DNA of 64,000 bases from assembly GCF_023278365.1 (NCBI RefSeq), contig NZ_CP075338.1, positions 2,170,001 through 2,234,000 of the forward strand, in the 5' to 3' direction. Origin of the DNA: Epilithonimonas zeae. GTDB lineage: Bacteria > Bacteroidota > Bacteroidia > Flavobacteriales > Weeksellaceae. The notes under the pieces are model-generated. The model was not told where the DNA came from. It saw only the letters and a program-made list of their open reading frames with translations, and searched no databases. Shown here piece after piece: positions 7,698 through 17,567 of the stretch. Both the position numbers and the translations under genes were made by a program. How positions within the stretch are numbered: position 1 is the first letter of the stretch; the number at the start of each line of letters is the position of its first letter.

Positions 7698-10598
7698 ATG
7701 AAGAAAATCTTTACTACTCTTTTTTCATTGGGTTTGATTACAGGTGTATATGCACAGTGGAGTCCTGCATCTATGAAAGGAGAAAAGTTGCGCGACACAA
7801 AGGTAACTAACTATTATTCATTAGATCTTGATGCTATAAGATCTCAGTTGGTAAATGCTCAGGAAACAGGAAAAAACAGCAAGGCAGTCATTATCAATTT
7901 ACCAACCCTAGATGGTAAGATTGAAAGGTTTGCAGTTTATAGCTTACCTGTTGTTGACAAAGCTATGGCTGACCGTTATCAATTAGGCTCCTATACTGGT
8001 GTTAAAGTAGATGATCCTACGGTTTATGTGAGATTCAGTATTTCTCCTTATGATTTGCAGGGGATGATGTTCAGAAATGGACAATATGAGTTCATCGAGC
8101 CACAAAACAAAGAAAAAACGGTTTACGGTGTTTTTCCAAAAACTAACAAACCGACAGAGGGAAAGGCTTTTGAATGTAAGACATCAGAATCTTTCCTTAG
8201 TAAAAAGCAAATGGATGCTTTATCCAAATCAACAGATTTCACACATAGTGTTACCGAGTTCAATAAAGCTAGTGATAAAAAATACAGAACTTACAGATTA
8301 GCTATTTCTGTAACGGGAGAATACACACAGTATTTCGGAGGAGTTCCTCAAGCTGCTGCAGCAATCAATGCTACGATGACCAGGGTAAATGGTGTTTTCG
8401 AAAAGGACTTTGCTATTCATTTGAATGTTCTTGATCTTCCTCAATTAATTTATACCGACCCAAACACAGATCCATATTCACCGGCTTCTTCGGGAGCATC
8501 AGGAGCATGGAATCTTGAGATCCAGCAAACTTTAACTTCTGTTATCGGAAATGCTGCTTACGATATCGGTCACTTATTCGGAAGATCTGGTGGCGGTGGT
8601 AGCGCAGGTGATGTTGGCAATGTTTGTAGAAATCCATCCAGTAATTCTGATGAAGAAGCTAAAGGATCAGCATTCACTTCCCCTGGATCAGGTGGACCAG
8701 AAGGCGATAATTTCGATATTGATTATGTAGCACACGAGATGGGTCACCAATTTGGAGCTGATCATACTTTCTCACACGGCATCCATTCTGCACCAAATAA
8801 TACTGCTCATATGGAGCCTGGTTCCGGATCTACAATTATGGGTTATGCAGGAATTACATCTTACGACGTACAAGCCCATTCAGACGCTTACTTCCACGTA
8901 AGAAGTATAGAACAAGTTCAAACTTATGTGAATGGTCAAAACTGTGATGTAAGTACAGCTATCACAAACAATCCGCCAGTTGTTGCTACATTAATAAACA
9001 GAACAATTCCAAAAGGAACTGCTTTTGTTTTAACAGCTTCAGCAACAGATGCAGAAAACGATCCTATTACTTACACTTGGGAAGAATATGACAGATCCAC
9101 ATCTGCAGTGACATCCGTTACAGGAAACAATACCGCTGGTCCAAAGTTCAGATCTTTAACAGGTTCTGCATTGCCTTATAGATATTTCCCTAAATTAAGC
9201 AGTGTCTTGAACGGTACTTTATCCAGCGCATCAGATTGGGAAGCTGTTTCTAACGTAGCAAGAACTATGAATTTTAGAGTTCTTGTAAGAGACAATAATC
9301 CTGATGTAAAACAGCAACAGACTCAGATTGGTTCACAAACAATTACTGTAGGTAATGACGGACCTTTCAAAGTGACTGCAACAAAAGTTTACAACAATGC
9401 TCCAGGGGCATTTACTTGGGATGTAGCCAACACAGCAGCTGCTCCTTACAGTGTTTCTAATGTTAAAATAGATTATACAACAGATAACGGTGCAAACTGG
9501 ACTGTTCTATCTGCTTCTACGGCTAATGATGGAACAGAAAACATAAGCTTCGCTGGGATTCCTACAAACTCTGTAGTTACAGTAAGAGTTTCTGCTATTG
9601 ATAACGTATTCTATGCGGTTGGTAAAGTAACAGTTTCAGCTATGGTAAACTGTGACGGAACAGCACCAGCAGGACTTGCAGCTAGCAGCATTACGCAAAC
9701 TGGCGCTAAGATCGACTGGGATGCCGTTGCTAATGCAACTTATATCTTGAGATACAAAAAAGCAGCTGACACCAATTGGACAGAGGTAAATAATCTTACA
9801 ACCAATACTTACACTATTTCTGGACTAACACTTAATACAGCTTATAACGTAAGTGTTGCAACAATCTGCAGCGGAACAGTTGGAACTTATGCAACTGCAG
9901 ACTTCAGTACAAAAGGAATAGAATATTGTACAGCTGGTGCGACTTCTACAAGTTTTGAAAAGTTATCTAATGTAACTTTTGCAGGCATCAACAACAATTC
10001 TACTTCTACTACAGGATATGAAGACTTTACTACTGTTACAGGAAATGTAAATGCGGGACAATCTTATACGTTCTCTTCATCATTTACCGGAACATCATAC
10101 GCAGATGACCAAGTTTTGGTTTGGATTGATTTTAACCAAGATGGAGACTTTACAGATGCTGGTGAACAAGTTTTGGTAACAAGTAAAAAAACATCACCTT
10201 GGACAGGTAATATTACGATTCCTGCAACTGCCTTAGCTGGAAAAACAAGAATGAGAGTTCGTTTACAAGATTCTTCAATCTCACCAAATGCGACTCCTTG
10301 TGGTACATCTACTTACGGGCAAGTTGAAGATTATAGTTTAAATATTGCGCAATCATTAGCAGTTACTGATGTTAAGAAAAATAATATCAGCGTTTATCCA
10401 AACCCTGCGACAGACGTTATTAACATCTCTAATGTATCTTCTAAAACTAAATTCGAGATCTACTCTGTAGGTGGACAATTGGTAAACCAAGGAACAACAG
10501 ACGGAAAAGTAAATGTTTCTAAGCTGACAAAAGGTGTTTACATCTTAACTATAGAATCTAACGGAGAGAAATCTCAATCTAAATTCATCAAGAATTAA
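7698..10598 (+). CDS. Secreted reprolysin-like zinc metalloprotease with T9SS type A sorting tail
   Basis: The 966-residue protein starts with a signal peptide (MKKIFTTLFSLGLITGVYAQ). A propeptide-like region leads to a zinc protease domain with the metzincin motif HEMGHQFGADH at residues 346-356 and a downstream Met-turn region GSGSTIMGYAG. Then come Ig-like segments, a fibronectin type III domain (about residues 655-735), a GEVED domain (from about residue 750, DQVLVWIDFNQDGDFTD) and a C-terminal T9SS tail (SVYPNPATDVINISN ... QSKFIKN). It should be exported across the outer membrane and degrade proteins. It is a paralogue of 35782-38463 over the N-terminal two thirds. It is monocistronic, with a promoter element before it and a terminator after it. 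Confidence 0.92.
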   Translation: MKKIFTTLFSLGLITGVYAQWSPASMKGEKLRDTKVTNYYSLDLDAIRSQLVNAQETGKNSKAVIINLPTLDGKIERFAVYSLPVVDKAMADRYQLGSYTGVKVDDPTVYVRFSISPYDLQGMMFRNGQYEFIEPQNKEKTVYGVFPKTNKPTEGKAFECKTSESFLSKKQMDALSKSTDFTHSVTEFNKASDKKYRTYRLAISVTGEYTQYFGGVPQAAAAINATMTRVNGVFEKDFAIHLNVLDLPQLIYTDPNTDPYSPASSGASGAWNLEIQQTLTSVIGNAAYDIGHLFGRSGGGGSAGDVGNVCRNPSSNSDEEAKGSAFTSPGSGGPEGDNFDIDYVAHEMGHQFGADHTFSHGIHSAPNNTAHMEPGSGSTIMGYAGITSYDVQAHSDAYFHVRSIEQVQTYVNGQNCDVSTAITNNPPVVATLINRTIPKGTAFVLTASATDAENDPITYTWEEYDRSTSAVTSVTGNNTAGPKFRSLTGSALPYRYFPKLSSVLNGTLSSASDWEAVSNVARTMNFRVLVRDNNPDVKQQQTQIGSQTITVGNDGPFKVTATKVYNNAPGAFTWDVANTAAAPYSVSNVKIDYTTDNGANWTVLSASTANDGTENISFAGIPTNSVVTVRVSAIDNVFYAVGKVTVSAMVNCDGTAPAGLAASSITQTGAKIDWDAVANATYILRYKKAADTNWTEVNNLTTNTYTISGLTLNTAYNVSVATICSGTVGTYATADFSTKGIEYCTAGATSTSFEKLSNVTFAGINNNSTSTTGYEDFTTVTGNVNAGQSYTFSSSFTGTSYADDQVLVWIDFNQDGDFTDAGEQVLVTSKKTSPWTGNITIPATALAGKTRMRVRLQDSSISPNATPCGTSTYGQVEDYSLNIAQSLAVTDVKKNNISVYPNPATDVINISNVSSKTKFEIYSVGGQLVNQGTTDGKVNVSKLTKGVYILTIESNGEKSQSKFIKN

Positions 10599-10617
10599 TC
10601 AAAAATTCTATCAATAG

Positions 10618-10646
10618 AAAACCCCGAATAATATTCGGGGTTTTAT
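10618..10646. terminator. Bidirectional terminator between the metalloprotease gene and coaE
   Basis: AAAACCCCGAATA (10618-10630) and its complement (10632-10644) form a strong GC-rich hairpin with A and T flanks, between convergent genes. Confidence 0.88.
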
Positions 10647-10664
10647 TTTTTACAAATTAAATTC

Positions 10665-11291
10665 TTATTTAAGTTCGTCTATAAAAGCTTCTGTTGCCAC
10701 TTTCAGGCTTTCGAAATCAGAGTTATTATAAATGATATAATCGGCCAATTTACATTTCTCTTTTTCAGGCATTTGCTTTTGCATCACAGCTTCTACTTCT
10801 CGATAAGTTTTACCATCTCTATCCATCGTTCTTTTAATTCTGAGATTATCATCTGCCGTAATCAAAAGAGACTTATAACATTGCTGATTTAATTTCAGTT
10901 CGAAGAGAAGAGCTGTTTCTTTGAAAACGAATTCAGAATTCTGGGAAGTGACCCAGCTTTCAAAATCAATTCTTACGGCTGGATGAATCAAATGATTTAA
11001 TTGTTCTAATAGTTCAGAATTATTAAAGACTTTTTCCGCAACATATTTTCTATTATAAATTCCATCAACATAAGCTTCTTTACCCAAAAGCTCAATGATT
11101 TTTCCCTTTAAAGCTAAATCTTTGTTGACAATATTTTTCGCCTCATCGTCCGAATAATAAACAGGAAAACCTTTTTCCTCCAATAATTTTGCGACCGATG
11201 TTTTTCCGGAACCAATTCCGCCCGTTAATCCAATAATCTTGGGTATGGGAACATCTTCTTCTTGATTTTGATTTATATCTTGTATTTCCAT
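10665..11291 (-). CDS. coaE: Dephospho-CoA kinase
   Basis: Last step of coenzyme A synthesis, phosphorylating dephospho-CoA. The 208-residue protein has a P-loop GGIGSGKT at residues 24-31 in the context IIGLTGGIGSGKTSVAKLLEE, then the substrate-binding YYSDDEAK and the HPAVR block. The first 17 residues are a short acidic extension before the conserved core. It is the last gene of a leftward group with ruvB, the PaiB-like gene and the MBL hydrolase, separated from the latter by 7 bases. Confidence 0.96.
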   Translation of the reverse strand: MEIQDINQNQEEDVPIPKIIGLTGGIGSGKTSVAKLLEEKGFPVYYSDDEAKNIVNKDLALKGKIIELLGKEAYVDGIYNRKYVAEKVFNNSELLEQLNHLIHPAVRIDFESWVTSQNSEFVFKETALLFELKLNQQCYKSLLITADDNLRIKRTMDRDGKTYREVEAVMQKQMPEKEKCKLADYIIYNNSDFESLKVATEAFIDELK

Positions 11292-11298
11292 AATTTAT

Positions 11299-12165
11299 TT
11301 AATATCCAAAAACTTCATTAAAACTATAAGTCTGATCTAATTTAACACCTCTTTCTGTCATTTTCAAGCTTGCCAATTCGTTATGAGCATCGTGTTCAAA
11401 AAACAACAGGTAATCATTGTCCACACATTGTTTCAAAAATTTACCCTTCTCTTCCAATGTCAATAATGGTCTTGTATCGTAACCCATCACATAAACTTGC
11501 GGAATATGTCCAGCTGTCGGAATCAAATCTGCTGCAAAAACAATGGTTTTTTCCTGATATTGAAGAACAGGAAGCATTTGTTTTTCCGTGTGTCCATCAA
11601 CAAAAATAACATCCATTTTCAAATCGGGAGCAAATCCATAATTACCGGTTGTTGGTAATGACAGGAAATTCAGTTGCCCGCTTTCTTCCAAAGGGAAAAT
11701 ATTTTCTTTTAGAAAACTCGCTTTTTCTCTAGGATTAGGTTCAGTAGCCCATTTCCAATGATTTTCATTCGTCCAGAAATTTGCATTTTTGAACGCTGGT
11801 CTGTATCCTGATTTATCATCATTCCATTCTACAGCACCACCACAATGATCAAAATGAAGATGTGTCAAAAAAACATCCGTAATATCTTCTCTTACAAATC
11901 CGAATTTTTTTAAATTTTTGTCTAATGTATCATCACCCCAAAGTGAGTAATGTCCGAAGAATTTCTCATCTTGTTTATCTCCAAGTCCACAATCAATCAG
12001 TATTAATTTTTTACCGTCTTCTACCAATAGAGAACGTGTTCCTAATTCGATGAGGTTTTTTTCGTCAGCTGGATTGGTTTTTTCCCAAAGCGTTTTTGGA
12101 ACAACGCCGAACATCGCGCCGCCATCAAGTTTAAATTTTCCACATTGGATTGGATAGAGTTTCAT
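11299..12165 (-). CDS. MBL-fold metallo-hydrolase
   Basis: The 288-residue protein has the metallo-beta-lactamase signature HLHFDH at residues 103-108, a further aspartate in FVDGHTEKQMLP and histidines in PTAGHIPQ and FFEHDAH. These are the usual two-zinc ligands. There is no signal peptide, so it acts in the cytoplasm. The substrate cannot be told; the layout with long spacing resembles the AHL lactonase/Zn-hydrolase group. It lies between the PaiB-like gene and coaE. Confidence 0.9.
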   Translation of the reverse strand: MKLYPIQCGKFKLDGGAMFGVVPKTLWEKTNPADEKNLIELGTRSLLVEDGKKLILIDCGLGDKQDEKFFGHYSLWGDDTLDKNLKKFGFVREDITDVFLTHLHFDHCGGAVEWNDDKSGYRPAFKNANFWTNENHWKWATEPNPREKASFLKENIFPLEESGQLNFLSLPTTGNYGFAPDLKMDVIFVDGHTEKQMLPVLQYQEKTIVFAADLIPTAGHIPQVYVMGYDTRPLLTLEEKGKFLKQCVDNDYLLFFEHDAHNELASLKMTERGVKLDQTYSFNEVFGY

Positions 12166-12194
12166 AAATATTTTGTTTTTCTTTCATAGAGTTG

Positions 12195-12812
12195 TTAAAT
12201 CAAACCTCGATTCTCCGTCATCAACTCTGCAATTTTTTTATCGTTTGCAAAATCTGATTGCCCTAAATTAAGAATAATATTTTCAAAATCACTATCGTTT
12301 CTATTTTGACTTAATTTATTTGCTATAAAGATTTCCGTCGGATAAATATTGATCCCGAAAGCACCTTTCATTTCTTTTTTTACAAATTCATCGCCCATAT
12401 TTTCAACAAACATTGGACATCTCTGAACTTTTTCATATTTGAGAGTAAGCTTTTCCAAATGTTGATAAAGCTCTTCATCCGTCATCACTTTTACTTTTCC
12501 ACGGATTTGAACCGCTTCATAATTCCAAGTAGAAACATTGGTTTTCTCATACCAAGATGACGAAATGTAAGAATGGGCACCTAAGAAATCACACAAAACC
12601 TCATCGCCATCTTTCAAAGTTTTTGCTTGAAAATTGGCTTTAGAAATATGAGTTTCAAGAAAAAAATCTTTTCCCTTTTCATTCAACAAGAACATAGAAT
12701 GTGTTGCCGATAGTTTTTCTTTATCCGAAATTAAAAGAGCAAAAGCATTTTCACTGATGATTTTCTTCATCAATTCTTGGTCTTCGGATTTATATATTTT
12801 TGGAATGAACAT
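12195..12812 (-). CDS. PaiB-like FMN-binding protein
   Basis: The 205-residue protein begins MFIPKIYKSEDQELMKKII and carries ATHSMFLLN, EVLCDFLGAHSYISSSWY and STWNYEAVQIRGKVK. These are hallmarks of the family annotated as FMN-binding negative transcriptional regulator (Bacillus PaiB). The fold is a flavin-binding split barrel. A regulator function is family annotation only, since no helix-turn-helix is visible. It is part of the ruvB-coaE leftward group. Confidence 0.88.
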   Translation of the reverse strand: MFIPKIYKSEDQELMKKIISENAFALLISDKEKLSATHSMFLLNEKGKDFFLETHISKANFQAKTLKDGDEVLCDFLGAHSYISSSWYEKTNVSTWNYEAVQIRGKVKVMTDEELYQHLEKLTLKYEKVQRCPMFVENMGDEFVKKEMKGAFGINIYPTEIFIANKLSQNRNDSDFENIILNLGQSDFANDKKIAELMTENRGLI

Positions 12813-12840
12813 TATGATGAATGATTAATTTCGAAAATTA

Positions 12841-13863
12841 TTAAAAAAGCTCTCCCAGATTTTTCGGTCTGGAAATATTCAAATGTTTGTAAGCTTTATC
12901 AGTCACTTCTCGTCCTCTCGGAGTTCTAATAATAAAACCTTCCTGAATCAAAAAAGGCTCGTAAACTTCTTCCAAAGTTTCCGGATTCTCTCCAATAGAA
13001 GTTGCCAATGCAGAAATCCCGACTGGTTTCCCTCGGAAATTTTCTATCATCACACGCATAATTTTGTTATCCATATCATCTAAGCCGAACTCATCAACGT
13101 TGAGAGAATTCAATGCGAATTTTGTGATTTCTATTTCGATTTCTCCATTGCCTTTGATTTCGGCAAAGTCACGAACTCTACGCAAAAGCGCATTCGCAAT
13201 TCTAGGTGTTCCTCGACTTCTTCTCGCGATTTCGAGCGCTGCATCTTCATAGATTTTCACACCTAAAACACGCGCACTTCTTTCGATAATCATTCCGAGA
13301 AGTTCAATCGTATAATATTCCAATCGGCTTTGTATTCCGAATCTTGCGAGCATTGGTTTGGTAAGCATTCCGCTCCTTGTGGTAGCACCAATCAATGTAA
13401 ATGGATTAAGACCAATTTGTACAGAACGGGCATTGGGACCGGTTTCCAACATAATATCAATCTTATAATCCTCCATTGCAGAATACAGATATTCTTCTAC
13501 AATTGGAGACAGACGATGGATTTCATCAATGAAAAGAACATCATTTTCTTCAAGATTGGTGAGTAATCCAGCCAAACTTCCTGGTTTATCCAGAACCGGA
13601 CCCGATGTAATTTTACAGTTAACGCCCAACTCATTGGCAATAATATGCGATAAAGTCGTTTTACCTAATCCTGGTGGACCGTGTAGAAGAACATGATCTA
13701 AAGCACTTCCACGATTTTTAGCTGCTGCCACGAAAACCTCAAGGTTATCAAGCGTTTTTCTTTGCCCCGCAAAATCTCTGAAACTCTGCGGTCGGATTTT
13801 TTCTTCCTGAATCAAATCGTCATCAGAATAATTGTCTTTATCGGGATGTAAAAAATCGGGCAT
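12841..13863 (-). CDS. ruvB: Holliday junction branch migration helicase RuvB
   Basis: Motor ATPase of the RuvAB complex. The 340-residue length is standard. The AAA+ Walker A GPPGLGKT is at residues 62-69, Walker B DEIH at 113-116, the sensor segment [13 protein letters not shown] near 160-172, and the winged-helix C-terminal domain reads [18 protein letters not shown] TAnnTTTG element directly upstream suggests that transcription of the ruvB-PaiB-MBL-coaE group starts here. Confidence 0.98.
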   Translation of the reverse strand: MPDFLHPDKDNYSDDDLIQEEKIRPQSFRDFAGQRKTLDNLEVFVAAAKNRGSALDHVLLHGPPGLGKTTLSHIIANELGVNCKITSGPVLDKPGSLAGLLTNLEENDVLFIDEIHRLSPIVEEYLYSAMEDYKIDIMLETGPNARSVQIGLNPFTLIGATTRSGMLTKPMLARFGIQSRLEYYTIELLGMIIERSARVLGVKIYEDAALEIARRSRGTPRIANALLRRVRDFAEIKGNGEIEIEITKFALNSLNVDEFGLDDMDNKIMRVMIENFRGKPVGISALATSIGENPETLEEVYEPFLIQEGFIIRTPRGREVTDKAYKHLNISRPKNLGELF

Positions 13864-13879
13864 AACTAAAATTTAGACT

Positions 13880-13887
13880 CAAAGATA
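13880..13887 (-). promoter_or_regulatory. ruvB -7 element
   Basis: The minus strand reads TATCTTTG, 16 bases before the ruvB ATG. A good -33 element is not apparent. Confidence 0.45.
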
Positions 13888-13904
13888 GAGATTTTTTAAA
13901 GGAA

Positions 13905-15506
13905 TTATGGTTTGGAACTTTCCAAGTCATTGATAATTTCGTTGAGTTCTATTTTCTCTTTTTCATTTAATTTCTTTTGGATAAATCCATCATCTGAAAT
14001 CTGCGGAAAAACATTATAATATTGATATGTTTTTAACCAATAAAGTGACATTGCTGGAAATTGAGTTTTATAAATTAAGTCTTTCGTGGTATTAAATTTC
14101 AGGTTTCCTAACTGATAGGATTTAGGATTTTCTGATTTGAATTCAGTTGGTTTTATCAATTGCGAAACTTGGAAACCTGACAACCATTTTCCCATATGAA
14201 ATTTGGCTTTTACAAAACCCGGCAAACTGAAAATGATGGAAATAAAAATGGATAAAAAGACAGAAACAAAGACCGTTTTTTCTTCGGAAATATTTTTGAA
14301 AATCAGAAATATCACAATTAAATAGACATCAATAAAAAATCGATATTGTGCTGAGAAGACAATTATCAAAATGAATTTAAATAAAATGGAAATAAAAAGT
14401 AATAAGTAGAATTTTTCTTTTCTGCTAAAAGCTAAAAATCCTAAAATGAAAACACTTAATATAATTGCGAAATTGAAAACTGATTTCAATCCAATCGTAA
14501 ACCAATGATAAATTCTTTCCCAGAGATTAAAATCTATAATCTGCTGGTAAGAATAATGCATATCATAAGATTTCATCAATCCAATTTGTGAGGAATAAGT
14601 CAAAATCTCCTGACTCGGCTTCCAAGGCAAATTAAAATCAAAAGCTGAAACAGGAAAAACAGGAAATCCGAAAAGCCAGATATTTTTGAAAACAAATAAA
14701 CTTCCAAAAGCCAAAATTGGAATCAACATTTGAAATTTGAAATTTCTTTGGTAAATACTTTCTAAAACAATCAGCAATGGTAACCAAAACATTGTCGGCT
14801 TGATACAAAATACAAATATTGAAATGTATAAAAGTACTTTTCTGTTGGTATTATTTAATAATTCATTCAGAACAATTAAAGAAATTATAAATGTTGGTAA
14901 ATCCGGGCTTGGTTGCTGAATAAAAATTAAAAAAAATGGAATAAAAAGAAACAAAAGCCATTGTCTTCTTTCATAGGTATATATCAAAAATAAGATTAAC
15001 AAATAAACATTAACTCTCAGAAATTCATCAGTTAAATTTGAAAACCCTGCTTGATAAAGGTGCCAAAAGGATGATTGACTTAAAAGCAAGTCGACGTTTG
15101 CAATACCTTTGATGAAACCAATTTCTCTGATAAATGTAACGGTTGGAATATAATAACTGTAATGATCATAAAGGTAAGACGAAAAAGACCCGACAAAAAA
15201 AACTAATACTATAAAAAAGTAAAACCAAAAATTGATATTTTTCCTGAATTCAAAGTAAGTAAATTCTTTTTCTTTTAAAAATAATAGGAAACCAAAAACT
15301 CCGGAAATTAAAAATGTAATTTCTATATAAAAATTCAATGGTAAGAAAAAAGCCAAGATTGTTTGTAAAAATGTAACGCTTAGAATTCCTAAAAGAGAAA
15401 TGATTGTAAAACTCTGATTTTTGATTTTTAGAAGTTTACCCGCAATAATTCCATTACCAAAATTGATAAAGAGAAAGATGAGTATAGTTTTGAGAATTAT
15501 AAGCAT
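13905..15506 (-). CDS. Polytopic inner-membrane protein, possibly LIC_10190/GT-C-like
   Basis: The 533-residue protein has about 11-12 hydrophobic segments from the N-terminus to about residue 425, then a hydrophilic C-terminal tail of about 105 residues (FKSENPKSYQLGNLKFNTTK). A conserved-looking loop near residue 115 reads YDHYSYYIPTVTFIREIG, and QQPSPDLPTFIISL follows. This layout resembles GT-C glycosyltransferase-like membrane proteins annotated as LIC_10190 family; I am not certain. The ATG directly follows the T run of the terminator of the upstream lipoprotein gene, leaving almost no leader. Confidence 0.7.
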   Translation of the reverse strand: MLIILKTILIFLFINFGNGIIAGKLLKIKNQSFTIISLLGILSVTFLQTILAFFLPLNFYIEITFLISGVFGFLLFLKEKEFTYFEFRKNINFWFYFFIVLVFFVGSFSSYLYDHYSYYIPTVTFIREIGFIKGIANVDLLLSQSSFWHLYQAGFSNLTDEFLRVNVYLLILFLIYTYERRQWLLFLFIPFFLIFIQQPSPDLPTFIISLIVLNELLNNTNRKVLLYISIFVFCIKPTMFWLPLLIVLESIYQRNFKFQMLIPILAFGSLFVFKNIWLFGFPVFPVSAFDFNLPWKPSQEILTYSSQIGLMKSYDMHYSYQQIIDFNLWERIYHWFTIGLKSVFNFAIILSVFILGFLAFSRKEKFYLLLFISILFKFILIIVFSAQYRFFIDVYLIVIFLIFKNISEEKTVFVSVFLSIFISIIFSLPGFVKAKFHMGKWLSGFQVSQLIKPTEFKSENPKSYQLGNLKFNTTKDLIYKTQFPAMSLYWLKTYQYYNVFPQISDDGFIQKKLNEKEKIELNEIINDLESSKP

Positions 15507-15507
15507 A

Positions 15508-15540
15508 AAAAAGATTGCTTACCAAAAATAAGCAATCTTT
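15508..15540 (-). terminator. Terminator of the glycine-zipper lipoprotein gene
   Basis: Perfect 12-bp arms AAAGATTGCTTA (15510-15521) and TAAGCAATCTTT (15529-15540). On the minus strand the T run abuts the ATG of the next gene at 15506. Confidence 0.85.
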
Positions 15541-15567
15541 CCGTGTTAAAATATATATGAAGAAAAT

Positions 15568-16107
15568 TTACTTCTGTACTCGCCCGGTTTTTCTGTCATT
15601 GGCTCTACCAATTGTATAACCAGTTGCACCACCCGCTACACCACCAATTACGGCTCCCAAACCAGGATTTTTCTTAGAAATAATAGCTCCAGCTGCCGCT
15701 CCACCAACCGTACCAATAACCGTACCTTTTGCCGCACTACTCCAGCCTTTTTTCTGTGTTGCTGTAGTTCCAGCTGAACTTGAGGAACCTGAAGACGAAG
15801 AATTAGAGGCCACGCTTCCTGAGGAAGATGAAGAGCTACTTCTTCTGGAACTTTTTCTGGCAACACGATTAGCTTCAGCTTTTCTCTCAGCTTCTTTCTC
15901 CTCTTCCACTTTATTTAGGCTATCTTTTTGTCTTTCGAAATTAATTTTTTCTTTCTCTATGGCCAACTTCTGTTTTTCAATATCAATTTGTCTCGCTTGA
16001 TAATCTAACTTTTGTTGCTCCAAAGAAGCAGCTTGTACTTTTTCATCTTTATTACAAGATGATAACAATAAAATTATACTCGCTCCTGTTAAAAATAAAT
16101 TTTTCAT
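15568..16107 (-). CDS. Lipoprotein with coiled coil, Ser-rich linker and YMGG-like glycine zipper
   Basis: The 179-residue protein has a lipoprotein signal ending LLSSC (Cys18). Residues about 28-80 form a charged coiled coil (EKQKLAIEKEKINFERQ), residues about 84-118 a serine-rich linker, and residues about 125-168 a glycine zipper (GTVIGTVGGAAAGAIISKK, GAVIGGVAGGATG). Glycine-zipper lipoproteins sit in the outer membrane and may oligomerise; the role is unknown. It has its own terminator and is divergent from the LuxR-type regulator at 16321. Confidence 0.85.
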   Translation of the reverse strand: MKNLFLTGASIILLLSSCNKDEKVQAASLEQQKLDYQARQIDIEKQKLAIEKEKINFERQKDSLNKVEEEKEAERKAEANRVARKSSRRSSSSSSSGSVASNSSSSGSSSSAGTTATQKKGWSSAAKGTVIGTVGGAAAGAIISKKNPGLGAVIGGVAGGATGYTIGRANDRKTGRVQK

Positions 16108-16320
16108 AACTTTTTATTTTTTCACAAATTGTGAATTACAATTAAACCAATTTCAATTATGATTCCAAAATAGATTACAAATTGTTAAAAATTGTTAATT
16201 ATATTTATTATCAGGAGTTTAAATGTTATAAATTTTCTGCATAAATTTGATTCCAACTTTAATATGACACTTAATTTATATTAAAAGTCTTATTTAAAAT
16301 CATAAAGCCTACAAAGAATT

Positions 16321-17250
16321 ATGAACTATATAGCTTCCATATTAGCTAAAAAAAGAGACCTTGCAAAAAATGAAATGGAATACGAGAAAAGTATTCTGTT
16401 TGATGTTTACACATTTGTTTTGGTATTCCTTTTATTATGCAATGTGGTTATTAACATCCTTCTTTTTCGTCCTGTCAATTGTATAATTTTTGGAAGCTTT
16501 ACTATTTTTATGTTATGTACATTATTTTGGCCGGACAGAATCAGGTTCAATCCAAAACTTCTGATGTTGCTTTTCCTTTTCTTAGGAATAATGATTTTTT
16601 ATTTCGACACCATTTCCGGAGAAGGCTGTATGAACTATTTATCGTATGTTTCTTTAACCATTGCAGTAGCCTTTTTTTTCGATTATATTAGAGACCGATG
16701 GATTATATTCTTTTTGATTTTGTCCTATCTACTTTGGTTTTTAATTAATGTTACGACAGATTATTATCTCAGTAGATTTTATGATCAAAATTTGTCTCCT
16801 ATAGAAGAATGGTATGTTAGAATCTATAAAATCATAGAAATTTCTTTTTGCACCTTTGTCGGGATGTATTTCATTTACAGGAAAGAACGATTTCTAGTAA
16901 AATACTATATAGAAAAAGAAAAACTAAATGCGATAATTCAGAAAACAGATAAAATTAATTTTTCCGGAGAATTATATGAATTGGCGATGAGTAAAAATTC
17001 TCTATTCATCACTTATTTCAAATCCCAGTTTCCCGATTTTTTTGATAATATTTTAGGTGCTACACCCAATCTTATTTCGTCTGAATTAGAAATTTGCGCA
17101 TTATTAAAATTAAATCTTACCACCAAAGAGATCGCTATCGCAACCAATTCTACAGTAAAAGCAATAGAAAATAAGAAGTATCGCATCCGTAGAAAGCTAG
17201 ATTTGAGCACAGAAACGGATATTAATCTCTATATTATAAATAATTTTTAA
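16321..17250 (+). CDS. Membrane-anchored LuxR-type transcriptional regulator
   Basis: The 309-residue protein has about six transmembrane helices in residues 25-190, a short coil, and a C-terminal LuxR/GerE helix-turn-helix from about residue 245. The DNA-binding part reads LISSELEICALLKLNLTTKEIAIATNSTVKAIENKKYRIRRKL in overlapping pieces. There is no receiver domain and no PAS domain, so the signal must be sensed through the membrane part or by partners. The gene stands alone, divergent from the lipoprotein gene, with about 210 bases of AT-rich DNA between them. The target genes are unknown. Confidence 0.85.
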   Translation: MNYIASILAKKRDLAKNEMEYEKSILFDVYTFVLVFLLLCNVVINILLFRPVNCIIFGSFTIFMLCTLFWPDRIRFNPKLLMLLFLFLGIMIFYFDTISGEGCMNYLSYVSLTIAVAFFFDYIRDRWIIFFLILSYLLWFLINVTTDYYLSRFYDQNLSPIEEWYVRIYKIIEISFCTFVGMYFIYRKERFLVKYYIEKEKLNAIIQKTDKINFSGELYELAMSKNSLFITYFKSQFPDFFDNILGATPNLISSELEICALLKLNLTTKEIAIATNSTVKAIENKKYRIRRKLDLSTETDINLYIINNF

Positions 17251-17512
17251 AATTTTATTTACAAATAAAGACACCTGATTATTAAATAATTAGCAAAATT
17301 ATTAATGATTAGATACACTGTGAGTATATGTGGGCGAACGATTATCGGTCAAATATTTTCTACTGAATTATAGAAGCCATATTATTGTACTATAAAAACA
17401 CAGAAAAACAAAAAACACAAATTTTCACAAAACACAAATGCTTGAAAATAACTACGATTTTCAGACTTGATCAGAAATATTAATATTTCTTTTCGAAACA
17501 CAAATGATGAAA
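17251..17512. other. Non-coding AT-rich intergenic stretch
   Basis: Nothing gene-like is seen between the LuxR-type gene and the purA terminator. It holds several AAACACAAATG words, the last of which (17496-17516) begins a 21-base sequence repeated exactly upstream of purA at 18956-18976. Confidence 0.6.
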
Positions 17513-17516
17513 AAAA
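17496..17516. repeat. 21-base exact repeat, copy 1
   Basis: This sequence is identical base for base to 18956-18976 and contains two adjacent ATG codons followed by an A run. Here it runs directly into the purA terminator stem. Confidence 0.7.
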
Positions 17517-17541
17517 CCGGAATATTAACTATTCCGGTTTT
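17513..17541. terminator. Terminator of purA, possibly bidirectional
   Basis: AAAACCGGAATA (17513-17524) pairs with its complement at 17530-17541. On the minus strand a T run of seven follows. Confidence 0.88.
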
Positions 17542-17567
17542 GTATTTATGTTGAAGAAAATTATATT

